DNA from: Cesiribacter sp. SM1
GTDB taxonomy: Bacteria; Bacteroidota; Bacteroidia; Cytophagales; Cyclobacteriaceae
DNA: 64,000 bases
Assembly (NCBI RefSeq): GCF_020178975.1
Contig: NZ_JAHXBU010000043.1
Location: 1-64,000 of the forward strand
Direction: 5' to 3'
Positions 7,623 to 17,533 of this stretch are shown in pieces. How positions within the stretch are numbered: position 1 is the first letter of the stretch; each line of letters opens with the position of its first letter. The notes under the pieces are model-generated. The model made no database searches and was not told where the DNA came from. It was given only the letters and a program-made list of their open reading frames with translations. The translations under genes were made by a program, and so were the position numbers.

Positions 7623-8216
7623 CTATGGCCGGTTCATTTCATCATGGTGCTCATCTTCATTGAGGCGTGCTCCCGGTGGTTCTTCTCTCATTTTCTTTTT
7701 AAGGGCACGAATGTGGCTCTCCACATGCTTGCGGGTAGTTTCTTTATGCTCCCGCCAGGTATCATTCATGCCCGCAAATTTTTCTTTTTCAAGCGGCTTT
7801 TTCTTACCACTTACAGGCGCATACTGCCCGTAACGGTTCTTTTTGTAATACTGAAACACAAAGTCGGTAAAGGTGTAGGAATAGCCTCCATCCATCACCT
7901 CCAGGCGAAGGTTGTAAACAATTTCACCGTGGATCTGTGGCGTGAAGAGACCCTGGGTGTATACATAAAAGCTCCCTTCCCTGTTTACTACAGAACCCTG
8001 ATAGTCTGCGTGCACTTTTTTGTCATAGGCATCCACCCGCTTTACGCGTGTAGCGAAGTTCATGGCATTGATAAACAAGGCATCTTTGCCCCGGTCATCT
8101 ACCTGAACAAACTCCTCAAAGCTGATCTTGCCAGCCGAATTACGTGGTAACTGCGGTTCATCCTCCCCTAAAAAAGGCATGAACGCAAACAGCAGAATCA
8201 TTCCTAAAAACTTCAT
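7623..8216 (-). CDS. Exported DUF4468 protein
   Basis: The protein has 197 residues with a short signal peptide (MKFLGMILLFAFMPFLG). The central region has the DUF4468 pattern seen in many Bacteroidota exported proteins: a first strand with a G-K-I-x-F-E-E-F-V segment, a YNLRLEVMDGGYSYTFTDFVFQ block (about 100-121), then a basic region. The C-terminus is very charged (KKKMREEPPGARLNEDEHHDEM) and probably disordered. The family's function is unknown; a TBP-like fold has been proposed. It lies downstream of the porin gene behind a hairpin and is probably transcribed separately. Confidence 0.8.
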   Translation of the reverse strand: MKFLGMILLFAFMPFLGEDEPQLPRNSAGKISFEEFVQVDDRGKDALFINAMNFATRVKRVDAYDKKVHADYQGSVVNREGSFYVYTQGLFTPQIHGEIVYNLRLEVMDGGYSYTFTDFVFQYYKKNRYGQYAPVSGKKKPLEKEKFAGMNDTWREHKETTRKHVESHIRALKKKMREEPPGARLNEDEHHDEMNRP

Positions 8217-8252
8217 TGCAATTTCCTTTTGTAGTAATCATCTCCCAAAATA

Positions 8253-8289
8253 AAGAATCCTATGTATAGATAGTATACATAGGATTCTT
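8253..8289 (-). terminator. 16-bp perfect hairpin after the porin gene
   Basis: AAGAATCCTATGTATA (8253-8268) and TATACATAGGATTCTT (8274-8289) pair perfectly around a 5-nt loop. On the minus strand TTTATTTT follows the stem. It most likely ends the PII-amt-porin transcript. Confidence 0.65.
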
Positions 8290-8319
8290 AAACAAGTTTC
8301 GGTAAATGATCAGGAATTG

Positions 8320-9435
8320 CTAGAAGGCATAGATGAAAGCTGCGCCCAGGGTTGTCTGGTTTTTCTTCAGATTTCCATCGCTGTCTTCAAAAAAGTCGTC
8401 CTTAGACTGGTCGTAGCGCACTTCTGGCTTGATCAAAAAACGGCCATCTGCCAGTTTGATATCGCCGGTTACTGTTAAGGCGGTGGCTTCTAGCGGACCA
8501 AAGTAACGAACGCCCTTAGGATCGCTGAAATGCTCTGCTCTGACACCCAGGCCTACCATGTCATTAAATTCGTAGTTCAGATATAGGGCAGCACCACCCC
8601 AGCTAGCATCCTCAGACCAGGGATTGTCTACTTCCGGCTGTGCACTGCCGGAAGAGAATGAGCCGTAGGCTGCATTTACCCCCACCTTAAAGACCGGCGT
8701 AAGCTGGTAAGAAGTGGTAAGGTCGAACAGGCTGGTGTAAGATCCCTTTGTATCGCCAAATGCTGATGCTGTGTTGTATTCATCACCACCAATCCAGTTT
8801 ACGTATACATCGAAGCCTTCCACAGGGGCCAATGAAAACTGAGCCACCACAGATTTCTTGTCATTAGGGTCAACCAGTGCATCCCAGCCATTCACCACAC
8901 CCACCATCAGGCCGGCCTTGCTGCTTAGCTTGTAATTAAGCTTGGCGCCGGTATGGTAGAAGGGCCCGTTACCAAACAGGTAAGAAAGGCTGTAGTTGTA
9001 GTTAAGGGGTGCATCGATTAGCTCGTAGCCAATGTGGGTACCAAACTGGCCAACAGTAAAGGTTAAGCGGTCGGTAAAGTCGTAGGAGATGTATGCCTGC
9101 TTAATAAGCTTTGCAGTGCCTTCGTTACCGAAGTTGCCCAGGTCTGCATTTGGGCCAAAGGTTAAGTCGGCCACCACATTAAGCTTTTTGATTGAATAGC
9201 TGAAAACGGTTTGTACCAGGCCCAGTGAAAAAGTGTTGTGTGGAATGTCGAAGATCCTGCCGGTGTTGGTACCCGATTCCGGCCTGTTCAGGTTGTAGGA
9301 GTAATAGGTATCAACATAGCCCGAGATGGTAAGTGTGGGCTTGCTGCTTAGAGAATCCTCCAGTGCATCCTGCGCACTAAGGGTAAGCGCTGAAAGCATG
9401 AACAGCGAAACTAACAGTAGAGATATTCTTGTCAT
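8320..9435 (-). CDS. Outer-membrane beta-barrel porin (BBP2/OmpL-like)
   Basis: The protein has 371 residues with a signal peptide (LLLVSLFMLSALTLSAQ) and a mature part made of alternating hydrophobic and polar strands with many Tyr and Gly, ending in Phe (AAFIYAF), the usual outer-membrane insertion signal. The start of the barrel (LTISGYVDTYYSYNLNRP) and the IGYELIDAPLNYNYSLSYLFGNGPFYHTG region are typical of the putative beta-barrel porin-2 family. It follows amtB in the same direction, so it may help ammonium or other small nitrogen solutes cross the outer membrane; that link is inferred from gene order. Confidence 0.85.
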   Translation of the reverse strand: MTRISLLLVSLFMLSALTLSAQDALEDSLSSKPTLTISGYVDTYYSYNLNRPESGTNTGRIFDIPHNTFSLGLVQTVFSYSIKKLNVVADLTFGPNADLGNFGNEGTAKLIKQAYISYDFTDRLTFTVGQFGTHIGYELIDAPLNYNYSLSYLFGNGPFYHTGAKLNYKLSSKAGLMVGVVNGWDALVDPNDKKSVVAQFSLAPVEGFDVYVNWIGGDEYNTASAFGDTKGSYTSLFDLTTSYQLTPVFKVGVNAAYGSFSSGSAQPEVDNPWSEDASWGGAALYLNYEFNDMVGLGVRAEHFSDPKGVRYFGPLEATALTVTGDIKLADGRFLIKPEVRYDQSKDDFFEDSDGNLKKNQTTLGAAFIYAF

Positions 9436-9483
9436 AAAAGTTCATTTAGAAGAGGGGATAAAATTTGACACAGAGGGATAGCT

Positions 9484-9510
9484 CCCGCCACCCCTGCAGG
9501 TGGTGGCGGG
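9484..9510 (-). promoter_or_regulatory. GC-rich hairpin between amtB and porin genes
   Basis: CCCGCCACC (9484-9492) pairs with GGTGGCGGG (9502-9510). There is no T tract, so it may act in mRNA processing, stability or attenuation rather than simple termination. Confidence 0.4.
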
Positions 9511-9602
9511 CATTCTCCGGCTACAAAAGGAACATCAAAGGATAGTTTACTGTATGGGAGGCAGGGTTAGGAATGAAAGCCCTGCACAGAACGAAGGAGA
9601 TC

Positions 9603-10988
9603 TTATTTTACTACAGGGCGGGGCTCAACAGATACTTTTGTTCTGCTAAGTGCTGGTTCGGCAGCCATTTCTTTCTCTGGCGTGCCATAAGCCATATTAT
9701 CGTTGATATCAGGATAGGCGTGCATACCATGCTCGTGAATATCCAGGCCATCCATTTCTTCTGCAGCAGATACTCTTACACCCAGGGTAAACTTGAGCGC
9801 CCCGAATGTTACAAAGGCAAATGCGAAGCAGAAGGCACCAACACTGGCAATACCTATAAACTGGCTAAGCAACTGGGCAGGACCTGCAAGCGCACCGAAA
9901 ATACCTACTGCCAGCGTACCCCAGATACCACACACAAGGTGTACAGAAAGCGCACCAACGGGATCATCTATTCTCAGCCTGTCGAACATTACCACGGCGC
10001 AAACCACCAGGCCACCAGCTATCAGGCCAATCAGCAGGGCATCTACTACACCCATCTGGTCTGCACCGGCAGTAATTCCTACCAGGCCAGCCAGAATACC
10101 GTTCAGCACCATGGTAAGGTCGTTTGTTTTGAATAAAACCTGCGACATGATGAAAGCACCAATTGCACCGGCAGCAGCTGCTATGGTTGTTGTTACGAAC
10201 ACCAGAGAAACCAGGCCCGGATCGGCAGAAAGAACAGAACCACCATTGAAACCATACCAGCCGAACCAGAGCAGGAATACCCCCAGGGTAGCCAGCGGAA
10301 GGTTATGACCGGGAATTGCTTTTACTTTACCATTTACATACTTGCCAATACGCGGGCCGAGCAGGATAATACAGGCCAGTGCGCCCCAGCCACCTACAGA
10401 GTGTACAATGGTAGAACCGGCAAAGTCGTAGAAAGGAGTACCTGCATTTTCACCATCAGCAAGGCTGCCAAGTACAGAAGGAAGCAGGCCGCCATCGGTG
10501 CCCAGGGTGTTCAGGAACCCACCGCCCCACTTCCACATACCAACAATGGGATAGCAGATGGCAACATAGACCACAGAGAAGATAAGGAAAGAGTTAAGCT
10601 TAACACGCTCTGCAACAGCACCTGAAATAATGGTAGCTGCAGTGGCTGCAAACATTGCCTGGAAGATAAAGTCTGTCCAGTAGGTATATTTACCATCAGC
10701 ATATTCTATTAAACCTGCTGCGCCCTCGGGCATTGACAAGCCAAAGCCGGCAAAACCAAAAAATGCGCCGGCATAGTCTGCGCCCGGATACATCAGGTTA
10801 AAGCCAACCAGCACGTAGGTTAAGATACCTATGGCAGGAATAATGGTATTCTTGAATAAAATATTTACAGTGTTTTTTGAGCGGCCCAAACCAGACTCCA
10901 ATGAGGCAAATCCCAGGTGCATAATGAACACCAGGATCGTGGCGATCATCATCCACAAGTTGTTTACGGTAAATAATGCTTCATCCAT
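9603..10988 (-). CDS. amtB: Ammonium transporter AmtB
   Basis: The protein has 461 residues and about eleven membrane helices. It has the family's twin pore histidines in FAGSTIVHSVGGWGAL and LSVHLVCGIWGTLAVG and the conserved LLWFGWYGFNGGS segment. It conducts ammonium or ammonia across the inner membrane under nitrogen limitation. The N-terminus (MDEALFTVNNLW) begins almost at the first helix without a separate signal peptide. The C-terminal tail from about residue 415 is long and polar and contains the DGLDIHEHGMHAYP motif that meets PII. The PII gene lies 61 bp upstream on the same strand, the classic glnK-amtB pairing. Confidence 0.96.
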   Translation of the reverse strand: MDEALFTVNNLWMMIATILVFIMHLGFASLESGLGRSKNTVNILFKNTIIPAIGILTYVLVGFNLMYPGADYAGAFFGFAGFGLSMPEGAAGLIEYADGKYTYWTDFIFQAMFAATAATIISGAVAERVKLNSFLIFSVVYVAICYPIVGMWKWGGGFLNTLGTDGGLLPSVLGSLADGENAGTPFYDFAGSTIVHSVGGWGALACIILLGPRIGKYVNGKVKAIPGHNLPLATLGVFLLWFGWYGFNGGSVLSADPGLVSLVFVTTTIAAAAGAIGAFIMSQVLFKTNDLTMVLNGILAGLVGITAGADQMGVVDALLIGLIAGGLVVCAVVMFDRLRIDDPVGALSVHLVCGIWGTLAVGIFGALAGPAQLLSQFIGIASVGAFCFAFAFVTFGALKFTLGVRVSAAEEMDGLDIHEHGMHAYPDINDNMAYGTPEKEMAAEPALSRTKVSVEPRPVVK

Positions 10989-11049
10989 GTGCTTTTGTGT
11001 TTAAATTCTTTGTTTTAGGGGGTGTGGGGAAAAGATTGGATACAAAGGA

Positions 11050-11388
11050 TTAAAGGGCTGCCGCGCCTTCTTCGCGCGAACGTATTCTGATTACCCTTTC
11101 TACATCAGAGATAAAAATTTTGCCGTCGCCGATTTCTCCGGTAGAGGCCTCCTGCAAAATGCACTCAACAACATCCTCTAACTGATTTTCAGTTACGACT
11201 ACCTCTATTTTGGTACGGGGAATGAACCCTACATCATAGTGTGCGCCCCTGTAGGTATGCGATAAACTGGCTTCTTTTCCAAAGCCTTTCACTTCCATAG
11301 AGTACATGAAAGGAATGCCTAAAGCAGAAAGGGCAGAGTGAACTTCCTCGAACTTGGAAGTCCTGATGATAGCCTCAACTTTTTTCAT
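11050..11388 (-). CDS. glnK: P-II nitrogen regulator (GlnK/GlnB type)
   Basis: This 112-residue trimeric PII protein senses ATP/ADP and 2-oxoglutarate and blocks AmtB when nitrogen is plentiful. The T-loop motif YRGAHY has Tyr51 at the uridylylation position, followed by FIPRTKIEVVV, and the B-loop reads TGEIGDGKIF. Position 39, normally Gln and a ligand of the Mg-ATP-2-oxoglutarate complex, is Glu here, and 40 is Ala instead of Lys. It lies immediately upstream of amtB, which supports the GlnK role. No GlnD-type uridylyltransferase of the usual kind is in the window; the DUF294 protein at 4642 is only distantly similar. Confidence 0.95.
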   Translation of the reverse strand: MKKVEAIIRTSKFEEVHSALSALGIPFMYSMEVKGFGKEASLSHTYRGAHYDVGFIPRTKIEVVVTENQLEDVVECILQEASTGEIGDGKIFISDVERVIRIRSREEGAAAL

Positions 11389-11890
11389 ACAGATAATGGT
11401 TTAGGTAGTCGATTCTTTTGGTGCACCCCGAATCTTTAACCAATTTTACTGATATAGCAGCATATTTCAAAATTTATGCTCTGTTTTTTAAGCTATCTCA
11501 AAATATTTATCATGTTTTTAATGGAATCAGCTTTATTTTTTAAGCTGTTTTACAGCTATAGCTATTTTTTCAAACGAGTGCGGTACTTATTTCAGGCCTA
11601 TAAAAATTATTTTCAATATTTTCATGAAAGTTGCCGTGATATACAACCTACTTCAAAAAATTTAAGTAGTTTTTCTCAAATAGTACCCAAAAATTAAAGG
11701 GTAATACATTTTTAACATAGCCATTTTACCAAAAACACCTTTAACATACACCTAAACTCCAGCAACACTCCTCTCTCCCGCACTTATGTATCTCCCGGCC
11801 AGCACAGAACTTGAGCAAAGGCCTCCGCCTGGTTCAGGCGCACAATCCGAAACTATGTTATTTACTAAATGAGCAGCCCTGCTTACATGC
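11389..11890. other. AT-rich divergent spacer between glnK and the DehI-like gene
   Basis: About 500 bp without a convincing gene. It holds two copies of TTTTTTAAGCT (11484-11494 and 11536-11546), a small AGCTG/CAGCT hairpin (11543-11557) and a CGCCTG/CAGGCG hairpin near 11828-11842. No clear sigma-54 or TAnnTTTG promoter was found. The glnK control region should lie here. Confidence 0.5.
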
Positions 11891-12895
11891 ATGGTACTGC
11901 GGAAGAAAACAACTATTTTGCCTGAACAAACCGCCCTTTATCCAGTCCTTACACAAAAGCAATCCTATATGAGAGACCTGCAGGAACGAAATAAGCTCAT
12001 CAGTCAGGGCATGCAACTGGCCGCCCTCCTACCCGACATCATGCCTGATGATGCAGACAGCCAGATAAAGCCCATATATGAGGACATTCAGAATACCCTG
12101 CGGGTACCACTGGTAAACCAGCTCTTTCGTACCCTGGCCAACTATCCCGATTACCTGGAGCAGCTGTGGAAGCATTTTAGTCCTGCGTTTGTCAGCAACA
12201 GCTTTGAGCTGGAAGCCGATAACCTCCGTGAAAAAGCATTACTGGAAGATCTACCGGAGATGCCGGAAGGCAGATGGGACACAATACCGAATGCCGAACA
12301 ACTACGCGCTTTCAACGACACCATTTTTTATGTACTCCCCAAACTGCTTATTACAGCCAATATATTTTACGAAGCAACCTTCAGCACCATACCAGCCTAC
12401 CGCACACGGCGGGGCGAAGCACCGGTAAATAATTCGCCGATTCAAACAGGGGTAGCAGCCGGCACAACAAAAGTAGAACTCATGAAGCCCGAGAGTGCCG
12501 ACCCGGTGGTGAAGGCTCTTTTCACCGACATCAAACAACACCACAATCACAGCCTGGTAGCCTCCTATTACCGAGGCGTTGCTAACTGGCCCGAATTTCT
12601 GCAGCAGGCATGGCACGACATTAAACCCCTGATCGGAAGTACTGCCTATGAGAACCTTCGGGGGTTTATCACAGACCAGGCCACGCTAAGCCTGCGCAAA
12701 ATTCCACTGGAACAGCCCGCAGCCATTCCCCTGGACGAGAAGCAGCGTGAAGAAGTGAGGGCTATCCTGGCATTTTTCCGCTATAAGTTTATTCCTGAAT
12801 TATTGCTGGATGTTGCCCTCTTCAAAGCCATGCTCGATGGCCCCGCAGAAGCCTACAGCTCCCGCTTCAGCGTTGCAGTAAGCGATGAAGACTAG
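11891..12895 (+). CDS. DehI-family (halocarboxylic acid dehalogenase-like) protein
   Basis: The protein has 334 residues and is all-helical. It has two similar halves: a first one around residues 62-98 with I-Q-N-T-L-R-V-P-L-V-N-x-L-F-R-T-L-A-N-Y-P, and a second around 208-245 with S-Y-Y-R-G-V-A-N-W-P-E-F-L-x-x-A-W. This pseudo-duplication is the hallmark of the DehI family, whose studied members hydrolyse D- and L-2-haloacids using a water-activating Asp. Whether the active-site Asp is present cannot be judged without an alignment. Distant members may do other chemistry, so the substrate is open. It is a single gene with its own spacer on both sides. Confidence 0.7.
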   Translation: MVLRKKTTILPEQTALYPVLTQKQSYMRDLQERNKLISQGMQLAALLPDIMPDDADSQIKPIYEDIQNTLRVPLVNQLFRTLANYPDYLEQLWKHFSPAFVSNSFELEADNLREKALLEDLPEMPEGRWDTIPNAEQLRAFNDTIFYVLPKLLITANIFYEATFSTIPAYRTRRGEAPVNNSPIQTGVAAGTTKVELMKPESADPVVKALFTDIKQHHNHSLVASYYRGVANWPEFLQQAWHDIKPLIGSTAYENLRGFITDQATLSLRKIPLEQPAAIPLDEKQREEVRAILAFFRYKFIPELLLDVALFKAMLDGPAEAYSSRFSVAVSDED

Positions 12896-13131
12896 GTTGT
12901 GCAGGAGCCGCATTAGACCTGCTAAGTAAGCGAACCTTAACTGTGGTTTATCGAGCTCCTGCTCACTTAACAGCTATCTTGAGCCATTATGCCATAGGCA
13001 TGCACTACAATGCTCTCTGGAACTGGTAAAACTTCTTTGTTACAGGCCCTGCTGCTCAGCCCCAAAGCCGGAAAACATTTTTTCGCGCCTGCAAATTCAG
13101 CCATAGCACAGCTATTGCCGTATGGTAACTT

Positions 13132-13677
13132 ATGAGCATGCAACAGGAAGCACTTGAATTTGCCCGGCAGGCACATGGAGAACAGAAGAGAAAGTTTACC
13201 GGGGAGCCTTATATTGAGCACCCAAAGCGGGTAGCTGAAATGGTGCGTACTGTGCCCCATACCAACGCTATGATCTGCGCAGCCTACCTGCACGATGTAG
13301 TGGAAGACACCCCCGTTACCCACCAGGAAATTGAAAAGCGCTTTGGAAAAGAAGTGGCAACGCTGGTGCATGAGCTTACTGATGAATACATGAAGGAAGC
13401 TTACCCCTCCCTGAACCGAAAGGCCAGAAAAAAGCGTGAGGTAGAGCGCCAGGCAAGCATAAGCCCCGAGGCTAAAACCATTAAGCTGGCCGATGTTATT
13501 GACAACACCCGCGACATCATTAAAAATGACAAGGACTTTGCCGTAAGGTACATCCCCGAAATGACAGCCCTTGTGGAGGCGCTGCAGGGAGGAAATTTCA
13601 GCCTCCTAATGATTGCCTGTTACGAAGTACACAAAGCAAGACTTGAACTGAAAAAAGCAGGACGGATAAAGCTTTAG
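13132..13677 (+). CDS. Small alarmone hydrolase (Mesh1-like, (p)ppGpp 3'-pyrophosphohydrolase)
   Basis: The protein has 181 residues and consists only of the HD hydrolase domain of RelA/SpoT proteins. Visible metal and catalytic motifs are His30 (YIEHP), His54-Asp55 and Glu58-Asp59 (AYLHDVVEDT), and Asp121 with Asn125 (KLADVIDNT). There is no synthetase, TGS or ACT domain, so it should degrade (p)ppGpp or related nucleotides such as NADPH, as Mesh1 does. The first ATG (MSMQQ) is used; a second lies two codons on. It is flanked by the DehI-like and catalase genes, suggesting a stress setting, but spacing of about 200 bp on both sides argues for its own promoter. Confidence 0.85.
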   Translation: MSMQQEALEFARQAHGEQKRKFTGEPYIEHPKRVAEMVRTVPHTNAMICAAYLHDVVEDTPVTHQEIEKRFGKEVATLVHELTDEYMKEAYPSLNRKARKKREVERQASISPEAKTIKLADVIDNTRDIIKNDKDFAVRYIPEMTALVEALQGGNFSLLMIACYEVHKARLELKKAGRIKL

Positions 13678-13865
13678 TCATAGAATTTTTAAATAGCCTC
13701 ATAGATTATGCTTATAGATCAGGCCCAAAACAGCCTTTAAGGGCGCTTACAGACAATCTTAGCCTTCGGCTGTTTAACAGCTCCCCAGATATTTAAACCT
13801 TTCCCTAACAAACATTCTTACTCCCGGTTAAAAAGCTAATAACGCAACACTAACTTTTAACACAT

Positions 13866-15530
13866 ATGGAGAAAGAAAACAAAGGTCAGTCTGGCAATGG
13901 TCAGTCCAAGCTGGCAGGAGGAAACACAGCAGGCAATGGTAAAGCGGGAGACACCACCCTTACCACCCGCCAGGGCCATCCTGTTTACGACAATCAGAAC
14001 ATCCGCACTGTAGGCAACCGCGGTCCCGCCACAATGGAGAACTACCACTTCATTGAAAAGATATCTCACTTTGACCGCGAACGTGTACCTGAACGTGTAG
14101 TACACGCACGTGGCGCCGGTGCACATGGTGTTTTTGAAGCCTATGGCAAAGTGGGCGACGAACCAGTTGCAAAATATACCCGTGCCAAGCTATTTCAGGA
14201 AAAAGGAAAGCAAACGCCTGTTTTTGTTCGCTTCTCCACAGTAGGCCACCCCTCCGGCTCACCAGAAACCCTGCGGGATCCACGCGGCTTTGCAGTTAAA
14301 TTTTATACCGAAGATGGTAACTGGGACCTGGTAGGCAACAACCTGAAGATTTTCTTTATCAGGGACGCTATGAAGTTCCCCGACCTGATCCACTCGCAGA
14401 AGCCAGATCCTGTTACCAACATCCAGAGCGCAGAACGGATTTTTGACTTTTTCTCCGGCACTCCTGAAGCTACCCATATGGTTACTTTCCTGTACTCCCC
14501 CTGGGGAATTCCGGCAAACTACCGCCAGATGCAGGGCTCAGGTGTAAATACCTACAAATGGGTGAATGCCGATGGCGAAGCAGTGCTGGTAAAATACCAT
14601 TGGGAGCCAATTAAGCAGGGCATCAAGAACCTGACCCTTAAAGAAGCACAGGAAATACAGGCCAAGAACTTTAACCATGCCACCCAGGATCTTTACGAAG
14701 CCATTGAGCGCGGCGACTATCCGGAGTGGGAGCTGAACGTGCAGATCATGAGTGACGATGAACACCCGGAACTCGACTTCGATCCGCTGGACGATACCAA
14801 GCTGTGGCCAAGAGAGCAATTCCCCTGGATGCCGGTTGGTAAAATGACCCTGAACAGAAACCCCGTTGATTATTTCAACGAAGTGGAACTCTCTGCCTTT
14901 GGTACCGGTGTACTTGTAGACGGACTTGACTTCTCTGACGATAAAATGCTGCAGGGCCGCACCTTCTCCTACTCAGACACACAGCGTTACCGCGTAGGTG
15001 CCAACTACCTGCAGTTACCCATCAACGCCCCCAGGAAACAGGTGGCAACCAACCAGCGGGGCGGCATGATGTCCTTTAAAACCGACTTTGCAGAAGGGCA
15101 GAACATTCACATCAACTATGAGCCCTCTACCATTGGCGGCCTTAAAGAAGCCACAAGACCCGGCAAGGACTACATGCCAAGCTATAATGCCCAGCTGATG
15201 CGGCAGAAAATTGACCGTACCAACCCCTTTGGCCAGGCAGGCGAAACATACCGCAATTTCGAAGACTGGGAACGCGAAGAGCTGATCTCCAACCTGTCTA
15301 ACGATCTTGCCACTTGTGATAAGCGCATCCAGGATAAAATGCTTGAATATTTTACCCAGGCTGATGAGGATTATGGCCGCAGGGTGAGAGAGGGCATTAA
15401 AATGGCCACTGAAAAAATGATGAAGATGAAGAAAGAAATGATGGGCACCGACGGACCTATGGGAAGCAAAGGCTCCTCCGAAGCCGTTAAAGAGGCTGAA
15501 CAAAAAGGCCATTCTGCCAGACCTTATTAA
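13866..15530 (+). CDS. Monofunctional heme catalase
   Basis: The protein has 554 residues and converts hydrogen peroxide to water and oxygen. The distal His80 lies in [11 protein letters not shown]. The peroxide-channel segment [15 protein letters not shown] is present, and the proximal heme signature [14 protein letters not shown] supplies the Tyr ligand near residue 365. The length fits small-subunit catalases plus extensions: the first 30 residues are Gly/Asn/Lys-rich and low-complexity, and the C-terminus is Met/Lys-rich ([10 protein letters not shown]). No signal peptide is seen, so it is cytoplasmic. A terminator hairpin follows at 15592-15624. Confidence 0.96.
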   Translation: MEKENKGQSGNGQSKLAGGNTAGNGKAGDTTLTTRQGHPVYDNQNIRTVGNRGPATMENYHFIEKISHFDRERVPERVVHARGAGAHGVFEAYGKVGDEPVAKYTRAKLFQEKGKQTPVFVRFSTVGHPSGSPETLRDPRGFAVKFYTEDGNWDLVGNNLKIFFIRDAMKFPDLIHSQKPDPVTNIQSAERIFDFFSGTPEATHMVTFLYSPWGIPANYRQMQGSGVNTYKWVNADGEAVLVKYHWEPIKQGIKNLTLKEAQEIQAKNFNHATQDLYEAIERGDYPEWELNVQIMSDDEHPELDFDPLDDTKLWPREQFPWMPVGKMTLNRNPVDYFNEVELSAFGTGVLVDGLDFSDDKMLQGRTFSYSDTQRYRVGANYLQLPINAPRKQVATNQRGGMMSFKTDFAEGQNIHINYEPSTIGGLKEATRPGKDYMPSYNAQLMRQKIDRTNPFGQAGETYRNFEDWEREELISNLSNDLATCDKRIQDKMLEYFTQADEDYGRRVREGIKMATEKMMKMKKEMMGTDGPMGSKGSSEAVKEAEQKGHSARPY

Positions 15531-15591
15531 GCATTTACTTTTGTAAACATTTACTTTAGTAAGTAAGCATATACTCTAGCTCACTGATAAT

Positions 15592-15624
15592 AGAAAAAGG
15601 CATGCTCCAGGCATGCCCTTTTCT
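15592..15624 (+). terminator. Terminator after the catalase gene
   Basis: AGAAAAAGGCATGC pairs with GCATGCCCTTTTCT around a short loop with one mismatch, and the 3' arm ends in a T-rich stretch. Confidence 0.65.
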
Positions 15625-15674
15625 GTTTACAGGCTTAGTAGCAAGCTGGCTACCCCTCACTATGGCCAGTAAGC

Positions 15675-17210
15675 TTATTTTGATAGATTGCGCACTACCT
15701 GCTGCGGATCTGCCTTTGCATCAAGCGCCAGTGCAGGGTAAGTAAGCGAGGCATCAAGCAGTAAGCCCTCGGGCAGGCTGCGGCTAAAATCAATAAGCTT
15801 ACCTTCTGTTATATACTTACTGAAATCTGCCAGCGCGGCCCCTCCCAGGTATTTGCTTAACACAGTTCCGAACACTTTATCATTTAAGCGCAGGCCTTCA
15901 TCTTTTTTAGCAAGGTTCAGTAAATCCTTCATCAGGTAGTCAAGGCTTTTGCTGTACGCATGCTTTTGCTTGATTTGTGTATCGAGCAAAAAGGCATACA
16001 GTAAGCCCCTGCGGTAAGGCAGTTTATGATAGTTAACATCCGACCAGAATTTTTCTCCACTTAGCTGATCGTTCGGCAGCTCCCGCACCGGGGAGTTATA
16101 ATGCGGCTTGAATACCTCCGCATTAAGTGTTTTAATGTATTCGTGCAAACCAATATCTCCACGCTTCAGCATTAGCTTATAGGCATAGTAATCGGTAAAG
16201 CCTTCAGAAAACCAGTACTGCTTTTCTTCCTGCTCATTCCTGATCGTATTACCAATCCAGCGGTGCAGCAGCTCATGGTTATAGAGCCAGGAAAGCCTGC
16301 TAAGCGTAGCACCATCATTGTTAGAAGCAAAACTGGCAAAGGAATGTGTAAGCCCGCTGCCACCCAGGGAGTAAGATTTGGAAGTCTCCGTCCACTCCTC
16401 AAAAGTAGGGATAAGTGTAACTGTAAAATCGGCCTCAAGCGGATCTTCCCAGAAAGCAACCTGTGAGCTAATGGTTTTTTCCAGAATCCTGGTAACGTCA
16501 TCATCTTTAAACGCTTTCCACTCACCCCTGGTAAGAAAATAAACAGGATTGCCATTAACAGTCAGGCGGTACCTCCTGAAGTCTCCGCCCACAAAAACAG
16601 AGGCATAAAGCTCCTCGCGGCTTAGGTGCAGCAGCTGCTTGCTTTTAGCACCAAAGCTGCTGTGAAATACGCCCGCCCCAATCTCTTCTTTCCAGTTAAT
16701 TTCGATGCTGGCCTTGCTGGTATCACTGGCAAACAGATCAACAGGCATAATAAACAACCTCATGCCCAGCGCATGGAAGTATTCTTTCTGCACAATAGGC
16801 CGGTAGCGGTGGTAATTCTGCACCGGCTCATTAAAATCCTGCTTCACAGAGTATTTCACCAGCAACTTTTGATCAGGCTGTGCCTTAATGCTGATCAGGC
16901 TGCTATCAGGCATAAATGTTACAGCTACAGGTTCAGGGCTTACCTTAAACTTAGTTATGCAGTTAAAGATGTCTTTGTCTCCCCAGGAGCTGTTTTCATA
17001 TTTCAGGAGCAGTTCTCCCGCAGCGTTAGCACTGTATTCAAAGCTAACATCTATGGTAGTACTCCTTCTGAAATTTGGCTCTACCGTATAGCTAATAAAC
17101 GGCTCCTTATTCGTAGCTGATTCGCTGCTGTAAGCCGGTGCCTCTTCCGCCTCATGCGGAGCCGGGAGGAAGAACATTACAATGAATGTGATCAGATAAA
17201 CCAGTTGCAT
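15675..17210 (-). CDS. Exported M61-type (glycyl aminopeptidase-like) metallopeptidase
   Basis: The protein has 511 residues with an N-terminal hydrophobic export segment (about 3-16). The zinc motif HELLH is at 312-316 and the third ligand Glu336 is in WFSEGFTDYYAY, the gluzincin arrangement. The upstream beta-rich domain fits M61 rather than M1, because the M1 GAMEN motif is absent. Most M61 enzymes end in a PDZ domain; here the remaining 150 residues look helical with no clear PDZ. It probably trims peptides in the periplasm. It is a single gene with long spacers on both sides. Confidence 0.8.
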   Translation of the reverse strand: MQLVYLITFIVMFFLPAPHEAEEAPAYSSESATNKEPFISYTVEPNFRRSTTIDVSFEYSANAAGELLLKYENSSWGDKDIFNCITKFKVSPEPVAVTFMPDSSLISIKAQPDQKLLVKYSVKQDFNEPVQNYHRYRPIVQKEYFHALGMRLFIMPVDLFASDTSKASIEINWKEEIGAGVFHSSFGAKSKQLLHLSREELYASVFVGGDFRRYRLTVNGNPVYFLTRGEWKAFKDDDVTRILEKTISSQVAFWEDPLEADFTVTLIPTFEEWTETSKSYSLGGSGLTHSFASFASNNDGATLSRLSWLYNHELLHRWIGNTIRNEQEEKQYWFSEGFTDYYAYKLMLKRGDIGLHEYIKTLNAEVFKPHYNSPVRELPNDQLSGEKFWSDVNYHKLPYRRGLLYAFLLDTQIKQKHAYSKSLDYLMKDLLNLAKKDEGLRLNDKVFGTVLSKYLGGAALADFSKYITEGKLIDFSRSLPEGLLLDASLTYPALALDAKADPQQVVRNLSK

Positions 17211-17533
17211 ATGCCTGGGGATTTAAATATTACTGAAAAAGAGGTTAAGTCTGCAATTGCTTTCTTAGCCAGCCTGAATCTCTACAAAAGCTCCATCTGC
17301 TACCCCATAATTTATGGCAGGAGAGGGTGCGTACAGAACACTAATAAATTTAACAATATTACAATTATTTTGAACTTTAACAGCAGCAGGAAACAAGCTT
17401 TTTATTGCCATTCATTCTGCTAAAGTCCATTACCAGGCAGATTTTACAGCAAATTCTCCTCTCTATATTACCTCTGAATTTGAAGAAATATTACCCTTAA
17501 CGCAGCCCATCAAGAGCAATATAATTAAATTTA

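Noticed and set aside
7596-8150. 184-codon plus-strand frame opposite the DUF4468 gene
   Set aside because: The minus strand encodes a signal peptide and a recognised domain; the plus frame is its shadow.
11476-11697. 73-residue Phe/Tyr-rich frame in the glnK spacer
   Set aside because: It lies in very AT-rich DNA, so its composition (Phe, Tyr, Lys, Ser) is what chance translation of such DNA gives. No start context, promoter or family supports it.
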